This document shows positions 12,901 to 24,684 of a stretch of 64,000 nt of DNA, piece after piece. Source of the DNA: Climacteris rufus (Eukaryota; Chordata; Aves; Passeriformes; Climacteridae); NCBI GenBank assembly GCA_013398175.1, contig VZRZ01006570.1, positions 1 to 64,000 of the forward strand, given 5' to 3'. Below the pieces are notes generated by a model. That model was given only the letters and a program-made list of their open reading frames with translations, searched no databases and was not told the origin of the DNA. The position numbers and the translations under genes were made by a program. The number at the start of each line of letters is the position of its first letter. Positions within the stretch are counted from its first letter, which is position 1.

Positions 12901-13445
12901 TCTCTATTTCCTGGTTTTCATACTACCCATTTTTGAGAACAGTTTTGTCCACATACAGTTTGTTTTCCTCACTCTCAGCCAGAGTGCTGGGTAAAACACA
13001 CTGTTTTCTTCCCTTATTATTACTTCCCCTTGTTATGTACATTGTTCAATTTAAAAGAAGGAAATTATTTCCCTCATTATTGTTACATAGCAGGTTAGAA
13101 AAAAAGAAGGAGGGGAAAATATGGCAAGTTTTTAAAAAATGTGTTCACTGTCCCTGTTACTCAGACTTTTTTCAACTCATTTACTTTTACAAGTGTGTTA
13201 CAAAAGTAGTTCAGTCTGACTTAACACCCTTGTCTCCCTCCTTGCAATGCTTGCTGCTGCCAATCACTTGCATGTAGTTTCAGTCAGGTAAAGATAGTTT
13301 GCTTCCAGTAGGAGTGTTATGTATGTCAGAAAAAGGGACCACCAAGTATTTAGGGTATCATAGGAATTTACTAGAATGCTTATGGGATATTCTTTCCCTG
13401 TTTCACAAAAAAGCTTCAGTTCAGTACTTCTTGTCAGCAAACTGA
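9961..13445. other. No recognised gene; one small hairpin
   Basis: Unique-looking DNA with moderately GC-rich patches at about 10320-10500, 11930-12240 and 12700-12860. A 14-bp stem with one G-T pair and a 4-base loop lies at 12198-12229. The open frame at 12819-13277 (152 codons) has no recognised similarity and a hydrophobic, irregular composition typical of chance frames. Confidence 0.5.
12198..12229. other. Small inverted repeat (hairpin)
   Basis: The arms 12198-12211 and 12216-12229 pair over 14 positions (one G-T pair) around the loop gagg. The core is cactagcacta / tagtgctagtg. The stem is short for a microRNA precursor and no terminator function is expected in this context. Confidence 0.6.
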
Positions 13446-13570
13446 GTTAAACCACAACAGGGTACTTGTGCTACCCGTGAGCGATGACTCAGCGACTCGG
13501 TGTTAATCTCTGAAGAGAGACTGAGAATCTGTTGTGCTTTAACCCCTGCCAGCAGCTCAGTACCATGCAG
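13446..13570. repeat. LTR-end-like inverted pair (relic)
   Basis: gttaaaccacaacag at 13446-13460 resembles the 3' end of common bird LTRs. ctgttgtgctttaac at 13529-13543, followed by ccctgccagcagctcag, resembles the same LTR end in the other orientation. The two arms match over 14 of 15 positions as an inverted repeat. They could be two LTR tails facing each other, or the ends of a small inverted-repeat element of about 100 bp. No full LTR body is recognisable on either side. Confidence 0.35.
13484..13494. promoter_or_regulatory. MARE/NF-E2-like motif
   Basis: The plus strand reads atgactcagcg. Its complement cgctgagtcat fits the MAF-recognition / NF-E2 consensus. A single motif in non-coding DNA can occur by chance; function is not shown. 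Confidence 0.25.
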
Positions 13571-14027
13571 CGGGCAATACACAACAGCAGGCAGTTTGTC
13601 ACAACAGCAGTAACTTTCCATGGAATTGGTGCCGTGAAAAGCAAAGGAGCTGGTAAAACTTCAAATACATATGTACCTGTTGGCAAGGAGACTCCGGGGA
13701 GTATTAGCCTAAGAAGGTAAAATATTCCTTTGTCCTTAGCATTTGCACTTTACCTTGGCACCAAATCAGAGCTGGAGAGTGAATGTCTGAGATTGGACAA
13801 AAGCTTTTCCTGACACAAAACATGATATAAATAATTTTCCATCAGTGTTGAGTTTAGAATTAAATTCCTTTCCAATGGACTAAAACTTGGTCTATTTTTA
13901 ATACTTTATAAATATTTATTGTGTTTCTTAAAAATTTTAATTGCTTTGCGGTAATTTCAGTCAATGTTTTGAAAGAGTTTTGAAAGCAGGTGATAAAAAT
14001 ATTATTAATTTTGTAGATTTCTGATTA

Positions 14028-14032
14028 CATAC
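14028..14032. repeat. Target-site duplication, left copy (catac)
   Basis: catac immediately precedes the LTR and is repeated exactly at 15070-15074. Confidence 0.9.
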
Positions 14033-14217
14033 TGTGGTGGCTTGACAGGGTCTGGATTTTTGAGTGTAGTAGGGGCCAAACAGATGACTCCTGTGAAAAG
14101 CTGCCAGAAGCTTCCACAGCCGTCCAGCAGAGCCAATCTCTGATAGCTCTGAAGATGGACGTGCTACTAGCCATGGCTGGGCCAATTAGAGAAGAAGGCA
14201 ACGCCTCTGTGACAACA

Positions 14218-14225
14218 TATTTAAG
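14218..14225 (+). promoter_or_regulatory. TATA-like box of the LTR
   Basis: tatttaag about 185 bases from the LTR start. The longer block tatttaagaag is conserved in the sister LTR (minus strand of 18134-18144), which supports a promoter role in the original provirus. Confidence 0.55.
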
Positions 14226-14886
14226 AAGGAGTTACAGTAGTATGCAAGCACGCCATGTAGATGTATATAGGCAGGGAAGAAGGAGTACAGCATGTAGGAG
14301 AAACAACAGGTATGGACACCATCAGAGTCAGAAGAAGAAGAAAGAGGGGGAGGAGGTGCTTCTAAGAGAGACATCCTCGCAGCCTGTGGTAAGGACTGTA
14401 CTAATGTAGTGTTTCCCTGCACCCTGAGGGTCCACAAAGGAGCTGAGATCCACCCCATGCTGGAGCAGGAGGGGTGGACTCCTACAGGAGGGACTGGAGG
14501 GGGCCGATGCGGATAACAAGGCCTTTGCTTCCGGGGATTGAGGGAGTCATTTGTGGTAAAAAAGGCCTTGTTTCACCCCCACCCTAAGTTTGGACCAGCC
14601 CAGCCTTGAGAGGAAGAGTGGGCAGCAGTGACTGAGTGGGCTGCTTGCCAAGAGGGAAAAACGACTTGTGCAAAAAATACCACAGTGCTTGCGAGAAGGG
14701 AAGAAGAGAACCTGCCTCCTCTCCAGATAATTGCCAAGAAGAAAAAACATCTGAGGAATGAACTGACTAGGGACACCCCCCCCTCATCCCCCGCTCCGAT
14801 TCTTCTTACTTTCTGAGGGAAGGAGGGAGGGATTTTGGGGGGAGAAATTGTTTAAGATAATGTTTTGCTTACTCCTTTACCTCTGT

Positions 14887-14892
14887 AATAAA
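14887..14892 (+). promoter_or_regulatory. LTR polyadenylation signal
   Basis: aataaa within aataaattcactta. The block aataaattcactt is shared with the sister LTR on the minus strand. It marks the R/U5 side of the LTR. Confidence 0.6.
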
Positions 14893-15069
14893 TTCACTTA
14901 TCACTTTTAAGTTTTGAGCCTGTTTTAGCCTGCTTAATTAGAGGGGTTTTTCTCTCAGTATCCTTATCTCGCCTTGTAAGAAATTCCTTTCCCCTGTCCA
15001 GCTGAGCAGAGGGAGGGGAAAGGGAAGCAGTTTTTCGTGAGAGCTTTGGGATGGCTCAAAACCACGACA

Positions 15070-15074
15070 CATAC
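15070..15074. repeat. Target-site duplication, right copy (catac)
   Basis: Exact copy of 14028-14032, directly after the terminal CA of the LTR. Confidence 0.9.
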
Positions 15075-17164
15075 ACGGTATTTAATATAAGATAATTATA
15101 ACACCTTGGACTTTTGAGTTTTCTTTTCCCAACAGCATTTTCTAAACTGTACATGCTGGTTGAGGCAGCAACTGAAAAATCTTGGTATAATTTTTCCTTT
15201 TTCTGTACTTATCAGCATATACAAAATTTTCCATTCAGGTGTCTATGTTTATTAGCTTACAAAAAGACCTGGTTTTGTTCATTCCATCTCTTGGTGTTAG
15301 AGTTCAGCTACTATGTGTAATCTAAAATATGTGCTTTTTACGTCATCAAGATGAATTTGTAGAACAGACTCTACTCGTAAATCTTCCCCTTTACAAAATT
15401 CTTTGAATAAAAATAATTACAATTTTAAATCTATTGGTTTTGCCACTATGCTTACTAAATAGTAATTTCACATTTTTAGCAAGAATTCTTATTTGCTTAA
15501 TAGGAGTCCCATATCATAAAGACCAAATTCTGCAGAATTGTATTGGTTATTCACCAAGGTTTTTTTGGTAACTTTTTATTCAGTCAGGAAAGTTTAATTA
15601 ACTACTCTGGCTTTGTTTTAGATCTGTGAGTCTGTTGACCTAAAGTAAAAAAACCCCATGAAAATTATTTGAAACTGACTTTTGCTAAAGTAAAGAGAGG
15701 AAGCAAAATTTATGCTATGGCTTTTTTTTTGTGTGTGTGCTATAATGTAAAATGGTAATCTAATTTAATTATTATTCTGTCACAGTGCTAATGACTATTT
15801 AGCCTTCACAAATGACAGCCTACACTTAAGAGCTGGCCCATAGCTTTAATACTAAACCCATTTTTAAAATTTTGTGCTAATTTCAATCAGAATGGAAAAT
15901 TGTGTACCACGTCATTACTTAGATTGATTACAGACATACATAAAAACCTTTGAAGTTTAATACATTGTATCTTTGAAATGGGGTGTTTTGAGATATTGGA
16001 TAGGCTTCATTTAATAGTTTCAACCACAAGGTTTTAAGAAGGTTTTTAAAAACAGAAGGTTAAGGAAAAATCTACGTATACTTTGTTCCTTTGCACCAAA
16101 TAAATTTCTGTTAAAGCACTGACTCCTTGCAGCAAAAGTCCAACTAATATCAGAAAGCACAGTCACTTTGCAAATACTTCCACCTGCATATGAGAAAAAA
16201 TTACACATGGAAATGCCACAGTCTCCTGATTCTCATTTTTGTTGGGGCTGTGAAAAAACAACTACTTTTCCTCAGCATGAATGGGTTTGTTTCAGCCTGT
16301 CCCCTGCTCTGTAATGATGACTTCTGTGCAACTTTATATCCACAGGGGTGATTACTGCGTTTCTACTGTTACCTAGCACTGGCTTAGCCTAACTTGGGCA
16401 TCATGACTATGACAGTGCCATTTGGGCTCCTTGAGGACTTTGAGGGCACTACTTGTCCTGAGCTGGTATTGGATGAGTGGTGTTAGTGACAGTGACTAGT
16501 ACCCTGGGTCACTTCTGCAAATTGTTGTCACTTAAACCTGCAGTGTGATAACAATAGTTGAATCATAATATAAACGTGTACATGATGTTGGGCTTTTCTT
16601 TTCAAAGTGAGCTAAAATCAATACTGGATTTAATTTTTAAAAGTGCAGTGCTTGAGGATTTAATTCAGTATTTCAATAGCCTTCCCAACAGGAGCAATAA
16701 TCTTCATAAGCAATTGTGTATGTGTTTCCAAAAATTGAGTATTCATATGCGTCTGCTGAAGATGAACCTGCTTTGATACCATATTTTTTTCACATTTCAG
16801 TAGTAATTATGCTCCCAAAGCATGTTATCTGTTGTTATGAAGAAACAGAGGTCTGTATGAAGCAGGTGGCCAATATAGCTGAAAGACATCTACAGTGTCC
16901 TGTTAATTGGATGAAAAGGAGAATAAAGAAAAACAACACTAATCCAGGGACTATATATTCTATCAGCACTCCCTAAATGTTCTAGTGCCTTATTAATTTT
17001 CTGGCCTTGTGCTGTCTTTGAATATGCAGCTTTAATAGAGATAGGGGAATGTAATAATTTGCTTCAGGATATGCACTTCTTGCATTTCTGTTCACTATAG
17101 AAAAAGCGCAGTTTTAATGAAGTTGTTTTCAACTAATTCAGGTTCTCCTTGAAAATACAATTTA
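15075..17164. other. No recognised feature between the two sister LTRs
   Basis: AT-rich DNA of about 2.1 kb without recognisable exons or retroviral internal sequence. Because each flanking LTR has its own target duplication and they face opposite ways, this is host DNA between two independent insertions, not a provirus body. Confidence 0.7.
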
Positions 17165-17169
17165 GATGT

Positions 17170-18341
17170 TGTAGTGGTTTAGCCCCAGCCAACGGCCAAG
17201 GCCTCACTAGGACTGCTCCTTTCCCCCCTTCCGAATTGAACTGTGTTACTAAACCCATGATAAGAAATGCTGGTAGAGGAGCAAAATCAGGCTGAGACAA
17301 GGTCAGAGCTTCTAAGTAATAAAGTGAATTTATTACAGAGTTAAAGGAGCAAGCAAAAACAAAGGAACATCTTCCAAACATTCTTTTCTCTGCTGTCCTC
17401 CTATTCCCCACCCCACCCCCCCCNNNNNNNNNNNNNNNNNNNNNNNNNNNNNNNNNNNNNNNNNNNNNNNNNNNNNNNNNNNNNNNNNNNNNNNNNNNNN
17501 NNNNNNNNNNNNNNNNNNNNNNNNNNNNNNNNNNNNNNNNNNNNNNNNNNNNNNNNNNNNNNNNNNNNNNNNNNNNNNNNNNNNNNNNNNNNNNNNNNNN
17601 NNNNNNNNNNNNNNNNNNNNNNNNNNNNNNNNNNNNNNNNNNNNNNNNNNNNNNNNNNNNNNNNNNNNNNNNNNNNNNNNNNNNAGACCAAAGCCCCTTC
17701 TGTAGGAGATCACTCCTTTTTACATTGTCTCTGCTTCATCTTTTGCCATTGGGCTGGTCTTTCTCTTAGGATAGGAATAAAACCAGGCTTCTTTTAACAT
17801 AATTGACTCCCTTTGTGATTCAGGAGCAAAGTCCTTGGTCCCCACCAGACACAGCTACTCTTGTGGGAGTTCACTCCCTCCTGCACTGTCTCCGCTTCAA
17901 GTTTGATTAAAGTCTCTCACCACAGGCTTTGAAGATGTATCAGTTCCGATGCTGCAGGAACCTCCTCCTCCATTGCTTCTCTTCTTTGGCAGACTGGCAT
18001 CATTTGCTGGCTTTCATATCTGATGTTTCACTTGTTTTCCCTAGTTATTTGCTGTACTTCTTCTCCCCTGCCTAATCTACTAACTACATGACTACAGGGT
18101 TTCATGGCGCGCGCATGCATACTACAGAGATTGCTTCTTAAATACGCTGTTGCAGAGGCGTTTCTGTCCTTCCTAATTGGCCCAACTGCGGAAAACAGCA
18201 CATTAATCTTCCAGGAGCCATCAGAGATAGGCTCTGACTGGACAGCTGTGGGAGCTTCTGGAAGCTCCTAACAGGAGCCATCGTTTGGTCTCTACCACAC
18301 CCAAAAAGCTAGACCCCCCCCAAACTTCTCAAACCACAACA
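17170..18341 (-). mobile_element. Solo LTR of an endogenous retrovirus, antisense, with gap
   Basis: Bounded by tgtagtggttta on the left and aaaccacaaca on the right and flanked by the perfect 5-bp duplication gatgt (17165-17169 and 18342-18346). Orientation is minus: the minus strand carries aataaa (complement of tttatt, 17329-17334) and a TATA-like tatttaag (complement of 18137-18144). Shared blocks such as tatttaagaag, gggccaattag and aataaattcactt place it in the family of the LTR at 14033-15069, though clearly diverged from it. About 911 known bases plus a 261-base run of N. The unknown part lies where the sister LTR has its GC- and homopolymer-rich middle. No internal retroviral genes. 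Confidence 0.9.
17424..17684. other. Assembly gap (261 N)
   Basis: A run of unknown bases inside the LTR, beginning directly after a C-rich run (ccccacccccccccc-type sequence at 17407-17423). The true length is not known from the sequence. Open frames reported across it are meaningless. Confidence 1.
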
Positions 18342-18346
18342 GATGT

Positions 18347-21300
18347 GTTATATTTAAGTGCGATATCCTATTGATTTGAAAATATTGAATGAACATCAAA
18401 GATTTTTTCCCCCTTTCTTTGCCATTTGGCCAAATCTCATCTGTGGGAAGAACATACTGTAATACAAAAGAGTTGGGATAAATGTAGTTCCTGGGTTGCT
18501 TTTTGTTTGTTTAGGGAGTTTGGGGGGTTGCTGGTTAGTTTTGGATTTAAAGTTCTAAAGGCACAGAGAGGTATTATTTTTATATTTTCTTTTTTATTTT
18601 TATATTTTGACCTGATTTTCCTTGTGGGGGAAAAAGGGCTATTTTAGGGTATTATGAAGCGGTTAAGAATCCTTTTAGTTGCAAAAATGGCTAAATGCTG
18701 TTCTTTTAGGGGCAGGTGGTGCAGATTTCCTTATGAAAACTTCATCTAAACAACTGAATGATTTTTATATACGTGTTAATATTTCCAAAGTTCTTCCCAA
18801 AATCATACTTGTGCTATGTTCAGATCAGCCTAATGCTACACAGAAAATGAGGTCTGATATCAATGGTATAAATTTCAAGTCTGAACTCAAGAAGACAGAC
18901 AGCTTTGTGAAAGACATTCCTTGACATGCAGAGCTTGTTGATAAGCAAATAGAAATTTCACTCTGCTCCTGGGAAATTCAGCACTATTTCTATGCATGGT
19001 TTGGGGTTTTTATTCTGTGGAGCAAGAAGTGAGGATCTGAGTTATTCTCTGTTGCCTTCACCTTTCTGAGCAATGTGACACTGGAGGCACATTACAGGCA
19101 GTGTTTTACAACTCAAATAAAAGAAGAGAAAAATGTTTAGTGCTCTGTGACCTTGCAAATATGTTTTATGCATGGCGGTGAGCTACTAACCTACAACAGT
19201 ATGAATTTGTCCAGGTAGACTAAGGACCTAATCTCAAAGGTCTAAGATTCTGAGTCATGCTGGTAAATAATATACTTTCCCAATTTTCAAATGGCCCTTT
19301 GGTGTTTTGCTTGTAACAGTACGCATCACATCTGGCCTTGGGAATCTCCGGTATGTTATTCCAAGTTTGCTGAGCAACTCCTATAAAAGGCAGAGCTTTT
19401 GCAATTTGGTGTTTGGTGCCATGCAGGAAGATTCAGTCTCATGCCACAACAATTAGAAGTGGGGATTAAGATTTCATTTAATCATGATATGGACAGGAGC
19501 ATCTTTTAAAGGATTTGAAAATTCTGAACCCCTACAAAGAAAATCTGCTGCCCTGTGCAATTTATTAAGTACAATATTAAGAAAATTATAGATATGTAAG
19601 ATCTAAAGACTGATGGAAAATTATAAACTGGCAGTAGATTAGAAGGACATGAAACTTGTGCTAAGACTAGAAAAAATTTTTTTGAAAAATCATTACCCAA
19701 AAATAGATAATATTTACAGAGTTACTACAAGGTCTTGGCAGAAGTGTTGATCAAATACAAGAGTAATATTTTAGGTCAGAACACAGAATTTTATGTTTCT
19801 ATCTGAGATTAAACAAACATTGGCCAGAATTCTTTGTTTCAGAGGTTGATACTGTAAGCTATTTACCCACTTAAGAAAACAATACAAAGAAAGTCAATTC
19901 AATGTCTGGGCCAGAATTACAACATGGAAGTGCTCTGTGAAATAAGTAATTTTAAGTTCAAAATAGTCAAGGATATAAAAGAGAGAAATTTTTTTCTATT
20001 TTCATGGTTGAGTTTATTGTTGGAATTGCAGAAATGTTTTGTCAGTATTGCCTTAATTGCTAGGCACTGCTCGGGTGATAAAAGGTGGCCTGTTTTAGTG
20101 CCTTATTTCACAGCATTTCCATGATTTATATTTGTTCTTGTTTGTTGCTGTTTGTGTGTGTGCATTACCTCAAAGAAGTACACAACACAGCTATTAAGCA
20201 GAATACAGTCTTCAGAATTTTTCTGTGTTCTTATGAGTTGGCAGAAGAAAATGTGAATTTCTGGAAACCCATATAATTTTCTCTTGATTACCTTTTTTTA
20301 GCTTCTGCTTTCTTGTAAAGAAGCTTTGCACAAATTCAAACATCACAAAGAGAAACTTGAACGCTAAAATAACACTATATAATGGAAGGTTGAAATTTAA
20401 AGTTTCCATTATAAATAGAATTAATTTTGCTGAATTAATTGCTATAATCTCACAATACATTTCAAGTATGTAGTCCAATTAGTAGAACTGTTCAGAAGAA
20501 TTGAGTAGTTGAAGAAATTACCTAAAAGATTTAATATGAGAAAGATCCTAAGAGTTACACAGAAAAAGCAAGGAATTTTTATGGTGTATCTGAAACTACT
20601 TCTGAATTTAATCCTACAGATTCACTGAATTAATTGATGACATTTAGGTATTTAAATACTGATTGAGGTTTACTTACAAAAAGTTCAGACTCTTAAACAA
20701 TTACACCTAATCTTTTTGTGACCTCTAGTTGGTTGTGGGCAAAAATTTGTCAGCTATTAGAGACTGAGGTAAGGCAGCTGACAACCTGAGGAGAGCATGA
20801 TGGTACGCAATTTAAAATAGCAATACTGTTAAAAACTACTAAAAAATGAATGGTTCTGACTAGCATTATAGGTTAAAAAAAACTGCTTAATGGCCAAGTA
20901 CCATTATAAAAACCAGTATAATTTACAAGTGTTCTTACTTTAAAGATAAAACTTCAGAAGTCAGAATAACTGCCCTCCAAAGTTCTTGACCCCCTTCTTG
21001 GCAATGATACTATTTTTGTTTTGTCAGCAGCACCACTTAATACATCTGCCATGCTGTATGAAATAATTGTATTATACAACAGATAAAACAAGGAGTATGC
21101 ATCATATTATAAATAATTTAATTTTACAAAGGAATTTTACATCTTAATCTGTTTGACCATCACTTTCACTTAGACCCTGAAATAGAATTATGTTATTTTA
21201 TTCTTTGTTATAATCTAATTTTTCAACTATAAGGAAATGTCAGGTAACATTTACAGCAATCTAGGGGCCTCTAAGCCGGATCGGAAGGTCATTCTGCTTG

Positions 21301-24300
21301 AGCATTGTAAATGAACCTGTCCAGCAAAGTTTTGGTTAAGGACAACCAAGGACTCGTTGTACAGTTAATTTACCCAAAGGTCAATAAAAACAACGCCAAG
21401 GTTTTTGCTGTCTGCCCTATGAAATTTGAAGTGGTATCAAGCACTGAACAATTAATCCTTTATTAGGAAGCCTGGAAAAACATATATTAAAAGAAATTTT
21501 GTATAAGATCATTATGTTACAGTGCAAATAACATTAAGCAAATTAACATAGTGTTAGAATGAGACAAGTTGTACTTCACTATTATGAAAAATAAGGATGT
21601 ACTTTTGTTTTCTTAGTGTTCTAAACTGTTCTAAGAGGCTTAACTAACTTTCACAGCCTTCCTAGGCTGCTACACTGGCATGATTAAGTTCTGTCAAGAG
21701 ACTTTTTACAGTAACCTTTGACTCCCTTTCATACACATGATCCATATGCGGTTTTTATGCATATCATCAGGGAACATGATTCTAATCTTGAAAGAGATTT
21801 TCACCTCATTTAAGTAGTGTTGACACTAGAACTAAGGAGAAATAGAGCTGAAACTGTGGGTGGTGCCTAAGTCACTAATTAATCTGGGCTCCTCCACAAG
21901 TAGAAAGAAGACAGAAATTAAATGTCATCGCAAATTTGTGGAGAGCCAGTCAACATATTCTAGTTATATACAGTAGCTTTTTTGTTCTGACTATTGTTTT
22001 ACAATGATATTTATGTTTATTTTTTAACATTGCAATATGATTTCAATAAACTTGTCTTTAAGCTGTGATTTCCCAAGATGCAAAACCAGCAAGATGCTGA
22101 CTCCAGTGGTAAGCCACACTTACACTGGTAAACTCAGTCAAAGCACTTCAGTACTTTCCTGATATTAACTATTTTCCCCATCCTCTCCCCGTCTTCTTTC
22201 CTGATTTATATGATTTATGTGGTATTCATACAGTACACAGCAGGAGAGGAGACTATTCACCTTGAAAATAGAGCTGGTATTACTTAAAACATTGAAGTTA
22301 TATACTGTAATATGGACACTGGAGAGAAGATCTGTAAGTAAGAAGGAGAATTTTTCTTTCTGCATCATCACAGATGGTTTGGAACCATGAATAAAAATAA
22401 TATAATTGAACGGAGATAATTTGAGCAATTGCAGTTGTCTTCTTCCAGTCAAAGAGCTATGGGATTGGTTTTGTTATGATAGCCTGGAATTTCACATGAT
22501 GACACACCAAAAAAACCTCATATTTAGAGCTAAAACATCCTTTTAGCTTTTGTGCAATTCAGAATGGGAACTAATCTTATTCTGATAAACTGAGACTCAG
22601 GAATGTAGAGAATGCTCAGGGGAGAAAGAATTTGCCATAAAAAACATCCTCTGTTTGCCACTCTGTAGAAATTTCTTCATTCTGCCCTGGAAATCCTGAA
22701 AGTCCCAGTGCCGTTACATGCAATGTATTTGATTTTTCAACAGCACAGTGTTAGGAAGCTCCTGGAAGAAATTCAATCTGTCATGGTTGGTAATGTTTAG
22801 TGAGCTTTTGTCACACCAGTTTCATTTCTTGATTCTCTTGAATGCTGCTTTCCTCCTCTGTTTCTCTGGAGGCTTGTCATTAGACACCTCCTAGTGTTGA
22901 AAACACCACAGGTTGCAAAACATTGTCTTTGCCAAGACAAGAACAAATCTTTGAAAAGACGCTTTTCCTTTGTGTGATTTCCAGTGTTAGGCATGTTGGT
23001 CACAGGTCTGGCACCAACATTCTCCTGCTTAACTTCACCAACATCCATAGCTCTGTCAGAACTAGTGTTATTACTGAAGTGACCTCATGTATGAAGCAAG
23101 GAGTTGCAGTATTCCATTGTCCAAAGATTCTTATTTGGGATCCCACATGGGTACAATTTCAACTAGATAAGGGAGGTTTTGGTCTTTAGTGCAGTCTCCA
23201 ATGTAACAAAATGTGGATTTCTACCAAGAAATTGTGTAAGACCTAAGCAGAGCCTGGGAACTTGAGCATGATGAACTCCAGGTATCTCATCTTTGCCCCT
23301 TAAACCAGAGATGGGTTTGGCCAAAGGAGAGAGTTTGCAAGGCAATCAACACTAGCTTGTTTTCCCAATCTTACTGCATGAAGCATAATGCTTACAAATA
23401 AGGCAGACAATAATAAAGTCCAAGAGTAGAAAAAAAGATATTATTTTCCCTCTGCTAATATAAGGTATCTTCCTGAAATGAGGGAGGGTTAAATGATACC
23501 ATGTGGAACTGCATCAGAAAAGAAAAGAGGTGTAGTAATTAATAGTTCCCTGCACATTTCTGGGTAAAAAGCAACCTGTGCCAAGGTGAGGTCATTCTCC
23601 CTCTAGTGACTTCTAAGGACACTGTAGGCTCCAGCACAATCAAACATTCATGAATCCTTCATACTTTGAGCAACAGAGGGAAGACAAAGTGTTTGCATGA
23701 GGCGGAGTTCTCACAGATGCAGGGAAATTGCTCTGATAGTGTAATTGCTTCCAAATGTCGTGGGCAAAGTGTGTGTTTGTGCTGTTTTTTGGAGTTTTTG
23801 GCTTTTTTATGAAATACTGTGTTTAAGAACAAAATGGAGAGAACTGTTAATTGTGCATAAGAACAATAAAGTTTGGCCAGTGGCTGATTACATCCCTAAT
23901 TACTAGCCTGCTTCTGTAATGATTCTACAATTGAAACAAAAGTCCTAATGCATTTAAAGCATTTTATGCTCAGCCAGATATTATGAGTCACGAGTCCGAA
24001 GAGCAGCCAAAGAACTCTGCAGGTGTACAAAAGCCTTTCATAACAAGTTGTAAAAGTGGTTAATTTGTGGCAATTTCAGGAAGGTGGAAGGTAACATATG
24101 TGACCCATTATTTAGCAAAATAAATTGTCTTTTGGACCTTTGCAGTTTTGTCAGCCAGCTGCACAGCTGCACTGCACTGTGCCTCCACGCTTTTTTCCCT
24201 TTAAATGCAATCATATTATGCACTTCTCGCCCACAGCTTTTCCACCTTAAATCAGTCCATGGCATTTGACACTTGCATACTAAAAATGAAATGAGCTGAG

Positions 24301-24610
24301 TTCCTAGTTAACATCTATTTATTAAAGATGATCTTTCATGTATAGAACCACCAGCATATTTAGCCTGATTTGTTATATTAACATTTCTGTTTTCACCCTG
24401 GGTACCCTGTTAACAATGCTGCACCCTATGGTGAAATATTACCTAATCAGTATTTATGAATAGGGCTTTGAAAGTCACTAAAGAGCAGAGTTTCACACTG
24501 GATTGGGGAAGAGGTTTTACCTTCTTAAAACAAAAATATTGCTGAGCTGTGGGGATCTGTATGACATCGTAGGATTGAAGAGCTTTCATTTTTAAATTAC
24601 ATCAAAAATA
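18347..24610. other. No recognised feature
   Basis: Over 6 kb of AT-rich unique-looking DNA without recognisable transposons. A consensus TATA box (tataaaag, 19382-19389) and a 10-bp stem (20378-20387 with 20404-20413) are present but isolated. All frames are closed by frequent stops. Confidence 0.55.
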
Positions 24611-24684
24611 ACTAATGTAATTCTGTTATTAGTATGTCTTTCAAAAACGACTAATGTAATTCTGTCATTAGCATGTCTTTGAGC
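24611..24684. repeat. 39-bp tandem duplication
   Basis: The unit beginning actaatgtaattctgt occurs at 24611-24649 and again at 24650-24684, with a few substitutions (ttattagt against tcattagc). The differences show it is not a recent or artefactual copy. Confidence 0.85.

Larger units (their letters stand above)
14033..15069 (+). mobile_element. Solo LTR of an endogenous retrovirus, sense
   Basis: A 1037-bp element starts with tgtggtgg and ends with ccacgaca, an imperfect inverted pair with the canonical TG...CA. It is flanked by the perfect 5-bp duplication catac, so it is complete. Inside are a TATA-like box (tatttaag, 14218-14225) and a polyadenylation signal (aataaa, 14887-14892), giving plus orientation. 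Between them is a purine-rich stretch (about 14320-14750) with poly-G and poly-C runs near 14776 and 14833. No gag, pol or env remains, so the provirus was reduced to a solo LTR, presumably by recombination between its LTRs. A 5-bp duplication is usual for ERVL-type elements, but other classes cannot be excluded. It belongs to the same family as the LTR at 17170-18341. Open frames inside it are not genes. Confidence 0.9.

Noticed and set aside
12819..13277. 152-codon plus-strand open frame, the longest in the window
   Set aside because: Irregular hydrophobic composition, no known motif, no splice context, and overlaps another frame of similar quality.
13532..13720. 62-codon frame ending next to gtaaaat, considered as a first coding exon
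   Set aside because: It starts within LTR-end-like sequence, the donor is weak and the product is not recognised.
14155..14458. Overlapping open frames on both strands
   Set aside because: They lie inside the solo LTR at 14033-15069, which is non-coding.
15075..17164. Sequence between two LTRs, considered as a provirus body
   Set aside because: The LTRs face opposite directions and each has its own target duplication; no retroviral genes lie between them.
17333..17713. Two minus-strand open frames spanning the N run
   Set aside because: Most of their length is unknown bases; they are artefacts of the gap.
19382..19435. Consensus TATA box followed about 30 bases later by an ATG
   Set aside because: The following frame has only about a dozen codons and there are no other promoter or exon signals; likely chance in AT-rich DNA.
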